Positions 24,367 through 32,462 of a DNA stretch of 52,313 bases are shown here, one piece after another (positions within the stretch are counted from its first letter, which is position 1; every line of letters starts with the position of its first letter). A model generated the notes under the pieces. It did no database searches. It was given only the letters and a program-made list of their open reading frames with translations, and was not told where the DNA came from. A program made the translations under genes and the position numbers. The DNA comes from Acidobacteriaceae bacterium (GTDB taxonomy: Bacteria; Acidobacteriota; Terriglobia; Terriglobales; Acidobacteriaceae), in NCBI GenBank assembly GCA_003170825.1, contig PMYL01000033.1:142-52454 (forward strand). Reading direction: 5' to 3'.

Positions 24367-25212
24367 CTATGGATAGGTGTTGCCGTTGGGTCCGCTGAAT
24401 CCGAGCGCCACCGTCCCATCGATGACGCAGCCCAGTTTGAGATCGACCATCGTCAGGTTCACGGTGGTCTTCTTGGGGACGCCCGTCTCCGGATGGTAAT
24501 CCTCGTGCGTCACGGTCAGCTTGGCCAAGGTGATGGCGCCAAAGCCCGGAATCGTGATCACGTGCCCAAAGCTTTTCCCAGGGTAGCGGCCAGCCGCCTG
24601 GTTGACCAGTGAACATTCGACCGCCTCCGAACCGCCAAAAGTCGAGGAAAGTCGATTGTACCGTTCCAGCAGCTCTGCCGGCAGGTCCTGGTGCTCACGG
24701 ATGCGGTCGTACTGGCTGGAGACGCGGCTCGCAACGCCGGGGTCCTTGGCATAGGGCGCATCGTTTGCCGGCTTCTCGCCCAGGATATTCAGGTCCAGGT
24801 CCAGCTCGACCCGGTGCCCGGCAATGCGCAGATTTTCAAAGTGGGTGCCCAGAAAGGAGATCGACGGCACATAGCCCACCAGCGGATGCTCGGTGATAAT
24901 CTGGCCGACGACGTGGTCGGCCGTCAGCACTTCCAGTATGTTGAGGTCTTTGATGACGGTGGTGGTGAGGGTGCTCCAGCCCTGTCCCGGCTTGGTGCTG
25001 CGGTTGCCAGCCACCTGGCTATGCCCCGCGCTGAAGGAGAGGATCCCTTCCAGCCGGTAGCCAGTCGTGTGCTGGGCCCTGTATCCGCCCTCCGCGTCCA
25101 GTAGCGCGTGCGCCTGGGTTGGAATCTTCTGAGCCAGGGGCAGGCGCAGATCGCCTTCCAGTACCCTTGCCACGGCATTGAATGTGTGTGTTCTTTGGAT
25201 TGCTTCGGACAT
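24367..25212 (-). CDS. Unknown conserved protein of the sigma-CHAT cluster (281 aa)
   Basis: I do not recognise the family. The protein has no signal peptide or membrane helix, so it is probably cytoplasmic. It is rich in beta-prone segments (HVVGQIITEHPLVGYVPSIS, HRVELDLDLNILG, HVITIPGFGAITLAKLTVTH) and ends LGCVIDGTVALGFSGPNGNT. Several stretches look like strands of a beta-sandwich; a helical insert occurs near 165-190 (DLPAELLERYNRLSSTFGG). An AAGGAG precedes the ATG by about 14 bases. It lies 32 bp upstream of the CHAT gene, so it is a plausible partner or substrate. That is inferred only from position. Confidence 0.75.
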   Translation of the reverse strand: MSEAIQRTHTFNAVARVLEGDLRLPLAQKIPTQAHALLDAEGGYRAQHTTGYRLEGILSFSAGHSQVAGNRSTKPGQGWSTLTTTVIKDLNILEVLTADHVVGQIITEHPLVGYVPSISFLGTHFENLRIAGHRVELDLDLNILGEKPANDAPYAKDPGVASRVSSQYDRIREHQDLPAELLERYNRLSSTFGGSEAVECSLVNQAAGRYPGKSFGHVITIPGFGAITLAKLTVTHEDYHPETGVPKKTTVNLTMVDLKLGCVIDGTVALGFSGPNGNTYP

Positions 25213-25448
25213 CGCTGTACCTACTCTCCTTCGCGTATTTCTGGGTTGTTTGAGACAGTGACTCAGGACCCAGCCGCAGGGGGAATTGGCCGCTCCTCTA
25301 GCAATTTTCCGGAACCGGAATCCGGCATGTTCAAATGCTCAATCATTGTAGCGGAGATGAAGGCGCGACGATCAATTTTAATAGTCTCGCCGTTCGTTGC
25401 GATGCCGGAAACCGCCAGGGCGCGCATCGCCTGCGGAGTTCCCAGGTG

Positions 25449-26549
25449 CTACTCCATCCGGCTTTGATGGGTCTTCAACTGGTTCAGCTTTTGTTCCAGA
25501 GCCTGCAAACGGCGGCGGCCGTCGGCCAGCCAGCGCGGGTCGCGCTCGAAGCGCAGGTACCGGTTCCAGGTCTCTACGGCGTTCATCACCTGTCCGCGAT
25601 CCTCCATGACGACGGCTTCGTTAAACAGCACCACCGGGTCGTCGGGGGCCAGCTCGTCGGCGTGGCGCAGGTATTCGAGAGCCGTTGCGCGATCGTTTTC
25701 GCTGCCCGTCGCGGCTCCGCGCTGGAAGTAAGCGGCCGCATCGTCCACCAGCAGGCTGGAAGTGGCCGGTCCGGCGGCCAACAGGCGATCGAGAATATTG
25801 ATGGCTGGATCGAATTTCTCTTCCAACACGTCGGCCCGGGCCTCGAGTTGGAGCCAGTGCGCGTTCTCGGGCGCATTCTCCAAATGGCGTTCAATGCGGG
25901 CGCGCGCATCCAGCAGCTTGGCCGATTCCCGGCCCGTTGCGCTGCCGCGGAGATGCGTCTCCGGGGTCACTTCAGCGAAGCCCGCGCCGGGCATGCGCAA
26001 CTCGAAGGTGCGGGAATGAGTGTAGGCCTCGGCCAGCAACCGCTCAGGGGTATTTGCGTGCTGCCACCACCCGGTGAGCGCGACGCCGATGACCAGGGAT
26101 GCCGCCAGGCCGGCCCCCGCCCACAGGTAAAACCGCGGCGCCCACTGGCGTGCCGGGAGGTGCTGGGCGTGGCGCGGGGTGCGGGCAAGCTCGGCGGCCA
26201 GGTTGTGTTGCCAACCGCGGGATGCCGAAGCCAGCCTGCCAACCTCGGCGGCCTCTTCCGGCGAAGCGTCCGCGGCCAGCATGCGCAGGCGCGCCGCGCA
26301 GGTGCGGCAAAGGGCCGCATGCGCCAGCAACGCATTCACTTCCGCCGGGCGTGCTTCCTCGCCGAGCAGCCGGGGCCACTCGTCCAGCTCAGGACAACAG
26401 CCCTCCGCGCCCGGCATCCGCGGGCTCGCCGGGTCCTCATGCGGAGCCTTAGCCAACGACGATCGCCCTTCCGTCAACTTCTCAAATGCCTTGGCTAAGG
26501 CATCTTCAGGAAGGTCCGATGGGTGTTCCGAATTCAGGTTATTATTCAT
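25449..26549 (-). CDS. Zinc-finger anti-sigma-like membrane protein with extracytoplasmic TPR region
   Basis: A 366-residue protein. The N-terminal cytoplasmic part contains H77-x3-C81-x2-C84 (LLAHAALCRTC), the signature of zinc-binding anti-sigma domains, preceded by CCPELDEWPRLLGEEARPAE. A single membrane helix follows (residues 140-162, FYLWAGAGLAASLVIGVALT). The remaining 200 residues would be outside the membrane and look like TPR-type helical repeats (ATALEYLRHADELAPDDPVV). It lies 59 bp downstream of the ECF sigma gene on the same strand, exactly where the cognate anti-sigma is expected. That it sequesters this sigma factor is inferred from motif and position. Confidence 0.88.
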   Translation of the reverse strand: MNNNLNSEHPSDLPEDALAKAFEKLTEGRSSLAKAPHEDPASPRMPGAEGCCPELDEWPRLLGEEARPAEVNALLAHAALCRTCAARLRMLAADASPEEAAEVGRLASASRGWQHNLAAELARTPRHAQHLPARQWAPRFYLWAGAGLAASLVIGVALTGWWQHANTPERLLAEAYTHSRTFELRMPGAGFAEVTPETHLRGSATGRESAKLLDARARIERHLENAPENAHWLQLEARADVLEEKFDPAINILDRLLAAGPATSSLLVDDAAAYFQRGAATGSENDRATALEYLRHADELAPDDPVVLFNEAVVMEDRGQVMNAVETWNRYLRFERDPRWLADGRRRLQALEQKLNQLKTHQSRME

Positions 26550-26608
26550 GTCGGCACTCTATCTAACGGGATTCCGCGTAACATTCCTTTCACGAGATCT
26601 TCACCGCG

Positions 26609-27262
26609 CTAGCCGGATTCAGCCTGTTCTCCCGGCTTTCGTCTTTCGACCTCACCGCGCAGCCACTTGGTCACGCGCCGCAACGCGCTCTCCACGCCCT
26701 TGGCCGTCAGTCCGGCGCCTGATACGCGGGCTATCTCCTCCGCCGTGAGCCCTTGCAGGTAGTAGAGCCAGAACAAGGCGCGGTCGCGTTCCCCGATCAC
26801 CTCCGGCGCCGAACGCAGTTTCCGGTCAAGTTGGGCATGAAGCACCGATCGCTGCATCTGCGCCGGCTCGTTGGCGCTCGCCGCGGGCAAGGGCGCCGCA
26901 TCCTCCACAAGCGCCATCGTTACCACTTTGCCACCCCTCTTCGCCGAGTACTGGCGCCGGAAGTAGTCGTTGGCCACCGAGGCGGAAACCATCCGCAGCA
27001 GGCCCAGGAAGGAATCCTCTCCGCGCGGCTCGAAATCCCGCAGGATGCGGCGCTCCTGCTCGCACAGTTTGAGGAAGATCTCCTGCACGATATCCTCCAC
27101 CGTTGCCGGCGATGAGACGCTCACCCGCATCCGGGAGACGCGCAGCGCGACAAGCGAGGCAAGAGGCGTGCAGCGGCGCAGAAACTCCTCCCATTCCGCC
27201 GCATCCGCGGAGTGGGCACAGGCCTTGGCGAGATCGTTGACCGAGGTGCGAAATCCGTCCAT
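26609..27262 (-). CDS. ECF-type RNA polymerase sigma factor
   Basis: A 217-residue sigma-70 family protein. Region 2 is in residues 55-110 (VEDIVQEIFLKLCEQERRIL, then LLRMVSASVANDYFRRQYSA), and region 4 in the last 65 residues (ERDRALFWLYYLQGLTAEEI, then ARVSGAGLTAKGVESALRRV). The linker between them is longer than average. The ATG at 27262 is chosen over that at 27298. With the anti-sigma gene just downstream it forms a standard sigma/anti-sigma pair; its target promoters are unknown. It is divergent from the YciC-like gene at 27414, so the 151 bp between them may carry an autoregulated promoter. Confidence 0.92.
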   Translation of the reverse strand: MDGFRTSVNDLAKACAHSADAAEWEEFLRRCTPLASLVALRVSRMRVSVSSPATVEDIVQEIFLKLCEQERRILRDFEPRGEDSFLGLLRMVSASVANDYFRRQYSAKRGGKVVTMALVEDAAPLPAASANEPAQMQRSVLHAQLDRKLRSAPEVIGERDRALFWLYYLQGLTAEEIARVSGAGLTAKGVESALRRVTKWLRGEVERRKPGEQAESG

Positions 27263-27413
27263 CGCGTGGGACACCAGTTTACCGCAAGGGCGCGGCAATA
27301 GTTACTTCTTTATAAATTCAAATTGCGCTGCGGGTAACCTCCACACTGCGGCCAGTTTGCAGCCTGTGCTAGTATCCCCGCAAGCCTTCAATCCATTTTC
27401 AGAGGAACCCAGC

Positions 27414-28478
27414 ATGGAAACCAACCTCCGCCCGCTCACTCTCGGTGAGATTCTGGACCGCACCGCCCAGCTCTACCGGACGAATTTTCTGCTCTTTGCC
27501 GGCATCTTTTCCGTGTATTCCGGCGTGGCGCTGGTGCTGGGCCTGCTGCAGATCGGCCTGGGCGCGTTGCTGAAAGCTCAGCACATGGCCGGGGCCTTGG
27601 TATGGATGACCGTGATCACAACCGGCATTAACATGCTGGTTCTGCTTCTCTTTTTTGGAGCGGCCATGGCCGCCATCAGCCGAGCCGTGGCGTGGGTTCA
27701 CCTGGGCGAACCTGCGACCATCCGCGGCGCTTATTCGAGCATCCTGCCCCGCCTGAGCCGCTATCTGTGGCTGATGACCATCACCGCGCTGGTCGTCTTT
27801 TCGCCGATTGTGGTGCTCTACGGGGGCTATTTCGGAACAATGGCCTACAAAGTGAAAGGCTTCGGAACAGACCCAGCCGCACAGCAGGCCGCAATGTCCA
27901 ATCCGCAGACGATGATCATCTTTGGCGTGGCGACAGCGGCCTTCGTTCTGCTGCTGATTCCCGTCGCCGTTTACACCATTCTGATGGGCCTGCGCTATGC
28001 ACTGGCGATCCCGGCCTGCGTGGTGGAGGACCTGAAGGCCCGCAAAGCCATCCGCCGCAGCATTGAGCTGGCCAAAGGGTCGTGGGGACGCATTTTCCTC
28101 TTGTGGTTGCTGATCGGCGTCATCAAGCTGGGGCTGGTCGGCATCACCCAGATATTTGTATTCGTGGCGGCCTTCAAGCACCCCGGCCAACTGCCGGGGC
28201 CGGGCCTTTCAGCGCTTTCGCAGATTATTGCGTTCTTCACCAACACCTTCCTGGGGCCGATCTGGGCCACTGGCATCACGCTCTTCTACTACGACCAGCG
28301 GGTGCGCAAGGAAGGCTTCGACATCGAGTGGATGATGCAGGCCGCCGGGTTGACGCCGCTCGCAGCCGAGCCAACTCAGGCTGCGGCCTCGGAAGCCGAT
28401 TCGACCCTCCTGGCCAAGGCCGTGCCGGAAGTTGCTTCCACAGAGCCCGCGCCTCCGCAGTCCGGAAAGCCAGTGTGA
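27414..28478 (+). CDS. YciC-like / glycerophosphodiester phosphodiesterase-type membrane domain protein
   Basis: The ATG at 27414 follows AGAGGA and starts METNLRPLTLGEILDRTAQL, then YRTNFLLFAGIFSVYSG, a segment typical of multi-spanning proteins related to YciC and to the membrane domain of glycerophosphoryl diester phosphodiesterases. About six hydrophobic helices follow (residues 20-290). The end of the domain reads GITLFYYDQRVRKEGFDIEW, which recurs in the next open frame. The tail is Ala/Pro/Glu-rich. It opens an operon with DUF4129, DUF4350, MoxR and DUF58 genes. Function unknown; a scaffold or transporter role in the envelope is a guess. Confidence 0.85.
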   Translation: METNLRPLTLGEILDRTAQLYRTNFLLFAGIFSVYSGVALVLGLLQIGLGALLKAQHMAGALVWMTVITTGINMLVLLLFFGAAMAAISRAVAWVHLGEPATIRGAYSSILPRLSRYLWLMTITALVVFSPIVVLYGGYFGTMAYKVKGFGTDPAAQQAAMSNPQTMIIFGVATAAFVLLLIPVAVYTILMGLRYALAIPACVVEDLKARKAIRRSIELAKGSWGRIFLLWLLIGVIKLGLVGITQIFVFVAAFKHPGQLPGPGLSALSQIIAFFTNTFLGPIWATGITLFYYDQRVRKEGFDIEWMMQAAGLTPLAAEPTQAAASEADSTLLAKAVPEVASTEPAPPQSGKPV

Positions 28479-28651
28479 GCCCAACTCTTTACCCCATAGC
28501 CCTCACTCTCTTCTACTATGATCAGCGCATACGCCGCGAAGGCTACGACATCGAGAGACTGATGGAAGCCGCTGGACTCAACGCGCCTGTAACTCTGCCC
28601 TCCGGAGATGGTCCGGCTTCGCCTGCCGAGGCCGAGGAGGCTCAGGCGTGA
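28475..28651 (+). pseudogene. Truncated duplicate of the preceding gene's 3' end
   Basis: From a GTG at 28475, overlapping the stop of the previous gene, 58 residues are encoded: IALTLFYYDQRIRREGYDIE, RLMEAAGL, then an acidic tail. About 30 residues match the end of the previous protein (LFYYDQRVRKEGFDIEWMMQ) closely. Nothing corresponding to the membrane helices precedes it. It is most simply a relic of tandem duplication and deletion. Because it overlaps the stop before it and the start after it, it might still be translated and help couple the operon. Confidence 0.7.
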
Positions 28652-29775
28652 CCGTCCGGTCTGTCTTCGCTGGCGCCGCTCTGGCCGCCGTCCTGGCCGC
28701 GGCGCAGGCCCGCGCCGACACTCCCATTGCCGCCCCGCCCACTCAGCCTGCAAGCCGCTGGCATGAGGCCTCGCTGGAGGAGTACCGCAGCCACCTGCTG
28801 GCGCTCACCGCCGTGGTGGAGGCCTGCGCCAGGGCGCGGGACACAAAAACCTGCGATCCCGCGCTGGTTGGGCCCGACGATCGCGTTCCCCTCGGCCAGG
28901 ACGCCCATGCCGAGCGGCGGCTGGTGCGCTACGGATGGCTGCGCGTACTGCTTTCCCAGGCCCGGGAAAAAGATGAGCCTGCGCCGAAGCCCGTCCCCGG
29001 GGCGAAAGGCGCTCCGGCCGGGGATAGCGTTCTGCCGCCCCGGCGCACCACCTCTGAGCTGTTGCAGGACGCCGGGACGCGCCTGGCCTACGACCTGGCC
29101 CAGACCGGCGCCGCGGCTGCGGCGTTGCCAGGCCACGCCCAGGAGCGCGAGGTGATGAAGCAGGTGCTGGCCGGCCGCGACTTCCGCAACCTGGAAGGGC
29201 TCACGGCGCGCGATACGGCTCTTGAAAGAGTTCAACAACAGCTCAACCGGCTCTTCAAAAGCGCCGCAAGACTTGCCTCCCACTCGGCGTGGGTGGGCCG
29301 CGTGATCGTGTGGGGATTCATTCTGGCCGTCTGCGTGGGGCTGGCGTGGGGGCTGTTGCAACTCGAGCGCCGCTGGCGCATCCGGCTGGTGCCGGAGAGC
29401 GGTGGCCCTGCCGCCGGAGCCGCCTCGGCCCGCGACTGGCAACGTTGGCTGGAGGACGCGCGCAAGGCCGCCGCTGCCGGCCTGTGGCGCGAAGCAATTC
29501 ATTTCCTCTACTGGGCGGCGATTTCAAGGCTCGAATCCCGGCGGCTGTGGCCCGCCGACCGCGCCCGCACGCCCCGCGAGTATCTTGCGCTGGTGGCCCC
29601 GGAGGACCCGCGCAAGGCCGGCCTGGCTACGCTGACCGGCAGCTTTGAGCGCGTCTGGTACGGCGGCCGTGCGGCAGCAGAGAGTGACTATCACAAGGCT
29701 GAGCAACTCGCCACTGCGCTGATCTCAGGAAGTGGGGCGCCAGTTATTGGTATTGGGAGAGGCGGCGCGCAATGA
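28648..29775 (+). CDS. DUF4129-domain membrane protein
   Basis: A 375-residue protein with an N-terminal signal sequence (VFAGAALAAVLAAAQARA) and one membrane helix at about residues 215-235 (VGRVIVWGFILAVCVGLAWG). The C-terminal 110 residues match the DUF4129 region: WRIRLVPESGG, then EAIHFLYWAAISRLESRRLW, TPREYLALV and LTGSFERVWYGGRAAAESDY. DUF4129 proteins commonly stand with DUF58 and MoxR genes. The GTG start overlaps the stop of the preceding frame and its own stop overlaps the next ATG, so translation is coupled through the operon. Confidence 0.85.
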   Translation: MTVRSVFAGAALAAVLAAAQARADTPIAAPPTQPASRWHEASLEEYRSHLLALTAVVEACARARDTKTCDPALVGPDDRVPLGQDAHAERRLVRYGWLRVLLSQAREKDEPAPKPVPGAKGAPAGDSVLPPRRTTSELLQDAGTRLAYDLAQTGAAAAALPGHAQEREVMKQVLAGRDFRNLEGLTARDTALERVQQQLNRLFKSAARLASHSAWVGRVIVWGFILAVCVGLAWGLLQLERRWRIRLVPESGGPAAGAASARDWQRWLEDARKAAAAGLWREAIHFLYWAAISRLESRRLWPADRARTPREYLALVAPEDPRKAGLATLTGSFERVWYGGRAAAESDYHKAEQLATALISGSGAPVIGIGRGGAQ

Positions 29776-31040
29776 AGTTCCTCTCCTCGCTCGACGCCAA
29801 GGACCGCCGGCTCCTGCTCTGGTGCGTGGGCATCGGATTGACGTTGGCGGCGCTGACCGGTTTCCTGACTCCCAGGGAAGAAAGTCCCGTGCCTTCGACC
29901 TATCTGGCGGGCCAGCACGGCGCTCGCGCCGCCTATGAGACGCTGCTCCGCTCCGGCTACTCTCTGGAACGCTGGGAACGGCCGCTGAGCGAGTTGGCCG
30001 CCACGGCGGGTCCCGATACGGTGGTGATCTTTGCCGAGCCGTATACCCGCGAAGGAGACGACATCAAGGCGGTGCGCGCGATTCTGGAGCGCGGGGGCCG
30101 TGTGTTGTCCACCGGCTTCTGGGGTGGGTACATTCTGCCCGGCGAGGCCGGCGACACGCCCAGGGAGTTCAATTTTGCCGCCTGCAAGCTGGAGCCCGAG
30201 GGACTGGATTCGCTCGCCGGCTCGGGCGAGGTGTGGATGGTTCCCCGAGCCACCTGGCAAGTGGGCAACCCCGCGCACCGCGTCGACTATAGTTGCGCCG
30301 GGCAGCCGGCGGTGGTCAAGTACGGCTGGGGCAAGGGCCACGCAGTGTGGTGGGCCAGCTCCACGCCGCTTGAAAACGGTTCGCTCGCCCGCGCTCACAA
30401 TCTCGACCTCTTTCTCAACTCGCTCGGGCCGCGTGAGGGCCATCGCTTCTACTGGGACGAGTCGCTCCACGGCGAAGTCCGCTCCACCTGGAGCTACGCC
30501 GCCGGGCCGGCGCTCACTCTTCTCCAATTCGGTTTGCCGGTTCTGGGACTGCTGGTGGTGTTCAGCTTCAGCCGGCGCAGCGGTCCGGTCCGCGATCTCC
30601 CCGCCCCGGCCCGGGCCACGCCCATCGAATTCCTTGAAGCGCTGGGCTCGCTTTATCGCAACGCCGGAGCCGCATCCACGGCGGTGTCGATTGCCTGGGA
30701 GCGCTTTCGCCGCCATACGTTGCAGTCCGCCGCGGCGGGCGGCCGGCAAAGTACCCAGATGGGCGCGGCTGAGCTGGCTGCGGTCATTCGCCGCCGCTTT
30801 CCTGGGGCAGACGCCAGCCTGGAAACCGACCTGGCCGCCTGCGAAGAGGCCGCGTGGGGCGAGACGATCACCCCCCGCGAGGCTCTCAAGCTGATCCAGA
30901 CGCTCTATGGGCATCGGGAAAAGCTCCTCGCCTCCGCAAAACCGGGCAGCCCGCACCAGGTATCTGCTCCGCAGCAGGCATCGAAACCAGACATCAAATC
31001 CGAAGACATTCATTCCAATCAGCAGGAAAGGGCTTCATGA
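29772..31040 (+). CDS. DUF4350-domain membrane protein
   Basis: A 422-residue protein with membrane helices near residues 14-32 (LLLWCVGIGLTLAALTGFL) and 245-265 (ALTLLQFGLPVLGLLVVFSF). Between them is the DUF4350 domain (STYLAGQHGARAAYETLLRS, then LERGGRVLSTGFWGG). The C-terminal half contains FIAHTIEFLEALGSLYRN-like helical sequence and ends in a Gln/Ser-rich tail. DUF4350 members are usually found next to DUF4129, MoxR and DUF58 genes. The ATG at 29772 overlaps the upstream stop, and the stop overlaps the MoxR start (ATGA at 31037). Confidence 0.86.
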   Translation: MKFLSSLDAKDRRLLLWCVGIGLTLAALTGFLTPREESPVPSTYLAGQHGARAAYETLLRSGYSLERWERPLSELAATAGPDTVVIFAEPYTREGDDIKAVRAILERGGRVLSTGFWGGYILPGEAGDTPREFNFAACKLEPEGLDSLAGSGEVWMVPRATWQVGNPAHRVDYSCAGQPAVVKYGWGKGHAVWWASSTPLENGSLARAHNLDLFLNSLGPREGHRFYWDESLHGEVRSTWSYAAGPALTLLQFGLPVLGLLVVFSFSRRSGPVRDLPAPARATPIEFLEALGSLYRNAGAASTAVSIAWERFRRHTLQSAAAGGRQSTQMGAAELAAVIRRRFPGADASLETDLAACEEAAWGETITPREALKLIQTLYGHREKLLASAKPGSPHQVSAPQQASKPDIKSEDIHSNQQERAS

Positions 31041-32065
31041 GCCAGGAAATCAATCAAGACCCGATTCAAGATGCAATCCAGGACGCCAAACCCGCGGAGC
31101 GGCTCTACGCAACCAGCCAACTGATCGCCCACGCCCGCCGGGAATTGGGCCGCGTGATCGCCGGCCAGGGACGGCCGATCGAAGAAGTTCTGATCGCCGT
31201 TCTCTGCCAGGGTCATGCCCTGCTCGAAGGAGTGCCGGGCATCGCCAAGACGCTGATCGTCAAAGCCCTGGGCCGGCTGCTGGGCCTCGGCTTCCAGCGC
31301 GTGCAGGCCACGCCGGACCTGATGCCGGCCGACATTCTGGGCACCACCATCCTGCGGCCCAATTCCGGTTCCAGTTCCGATAGCTTCATCTTCCACCCCG
31401 GCCCCGTCTTCACCGACCTGCTGCTGGTGGACGAGATCAACCGCATGCCGCCTCGCACTCAGGCCGCGCTCCTCGAATGTATGGAAGAGCGCCAGGTGAC
31501 GAGCGACGGCGTGCGCCGGGTTCTGCCTGGGTGGTTTACGGTCTTCGCCACGCAGAATCCGGTGGACTTCGAGGGCACCTATCCTTTGCCCGAAGCCCAG
31601 TTGGACCGGTTTCTCTTGAAGATTCGCGTGGCTTACCCCTCGGAGGCCGAGGAGCTGCAGATTCTGGAGATGCACCACGCCGGCTCGGGCGCGGGGCTCC
31701 TCGAAGATGCCTCCATCGCGCCCATCCCCGAGGGCCTGCTGGCCGCCGCCTGCGCCGAGGTGCGCTCCATCCGCATCGAGCCGGAGTTGTACACCTACAT
31801 CCTGTCGTTGGCGCGGCGCACCCGCGAGTGGCCCACGCTGCTGCTGGGCGCCAGCCCCCGCGCCGCCCTGAGCCTGATGCTCGTGGCCCAGGCCTCGGCT
31901 GCCTTCGATGGCCGCGATTACCTGGTTCCCGACGACGTAAAGCGCGCCGTCCAGCCCGTCCTGCGCCATCGCGTGATGCTCAAGCCCGAAGCCGAATTGG
32001 AAGGCTTCGACGCCGACCGCGTCCTGGCCGACGTGATCGCCGCCGTTCCGGTGCCGCGGCAATGA
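31037..32065 (+). CDS. MoxR-family AAA+ ATPase
   Basis: A 342-residue AAA+ ATPase. Walker A is GVPGIAKT (65-72), Walker B LLLVDEINR (about 128-136), sensor 1 lies in FATQNPVDFEGTYPLPEAQL, and sensor 2 in LGASPRAALSLM. These are the features of MoxR proteins, which act as chaperones for metal insertion or for complexes containing VWA proteins. The ATG overlaps the stop of the preceding gene. In most genomes the next gene would be the DUF58 partner; here a toxin-antitoxin pair intervenes before it at 32798. A ribosome-binding site inside the upstream gene (AGGAAAGG) supports the start. Confidence 0.95.
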   Translation: MSQEINQDPIQDAIQDAKPAERLYATSQLIAHARRELGRVIAGQGRPIEEVLIAVLCQGHALLEGVPGIAKTLIVKALGRLLGLGFQRVQATPDLMPADILGTTILRPNSGSSSDSFIFHPGPVFTDLLLVDEINRMPPRTQAALLECMEERQVTSDGVRRVLPGWFTVFATQNPVDFEGTYPLPEAQLDRFLLKIRVAYPSEAEELQILEMHHAGSGAGLLEDASIAPIPEGLLAAACAEVRSIRIEPELYTYILSLARRTREWPTLLLGASPRAALSLMLVAQASAAFDGRDYLVPDDVKRAVQPVLRHRVMLKPEAELEGFDADRVLADVIAAVPVPRQ

Positions 32066-32080
32066 ATTGCAAGCTGAAAA

Positions 32081-32113
32081 GGAGTAGTATAAAGGTAGTA
32101 TGGAGGTAGTATG
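32081..32113 (+). promoter_or_regulatory. Triplicated GGTAGTAT site upstream of the antitoxin start
   Basis: Three near-direct repeats, GGAGTAGTAT, AAAGGTAGTAT and GGAGGTAGTAT, with the last one running into the antitoxin ATG. They include three possible ribosome-binding sites (GGAG, AAAGG, GGAGG). The repeats may be an operator for autoregulation by the RHH antitoxin; this is inferred from position and periodicity (about 11 bp, one helical turn). Confidence 0.4.
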
Positions 32114-32344
32114 AAGGCCAAGACATCGATCACACTCTCCTTGCCACTTCTCGCCCAAATCGACAAGCTGATCGGCGAACGCGCCTCCCGCTCGGCCTTC
32201 ATCGAAAAGGTGCTGCACGACCATCTTCGGGATACGGCCCGCCACGCCATCCAGATGCGCGATAAGGAACTGATCGATGCAGCGGCTGACCGGCTGAACG
32301 CTGAAATGGAAGATGTGTTGGAGTATCAGGCTCCTTACCTGTAG
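32111..32344 (+). CDS. Ribbon-helix-helix antitoxin (MazE-like)
   Basis: A 77-residue protein beginning MKAKTSITLSLPLLAQIDKL, then SRSAFIEKVLHDHL: a beta strand followed by two helices, the ribbon-helix-helix DNA-binding fold of MazE/CopG antitoxins. The C-terminal LNAEMEDVLEYQAPYL is the segment that usually binds the toxin. GGAGG stands four bases before the ATG. The toxin gene begins 118 bp further. Expected to bind the operator as a dimer and to be degraded when the toxin is released; these properties are from the family, not from this sequence. Confidence 0.9.
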   Translation: MKAKTSITLSLPLLAQIDKLIGERASRSAFIEKVLHDHLRDTARHAIQMRDKELIDAAADRLNAEMEDVLEYQAPYL

Positions 32345-32462
32345 CTTGGAAGGTCAGCTCGTTTCCTGACATCGAACAATCCGCCTGTCTCGAAGACAAT
32401 CCCGTGAAAAAGTGGGGACATACCCTATTGACGCGCAGCCGGAACGCCTCCCAGAATGAGCC

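Noticed and set aside
24335..24616. Upstream extension of the CHAT frame
   Set aside because: It overlaps the preceding gene; the MDITS start at 24334 gives a signal peptide directly.
29691..32245. Two long minus-strand frames opposite DUF4350 and moxR
   Set aside because: Both are antisense to genes with overlapping start/stop codons and named domains.
32402..32426. Short sequence GTGAAAAAGTGGGGACATAC between antitoxin and toxin
   Set aside because: It recalls fragments seen near REP-associated transposases, but at 25 bp and without any transposase or partner repeat it cannot be called.
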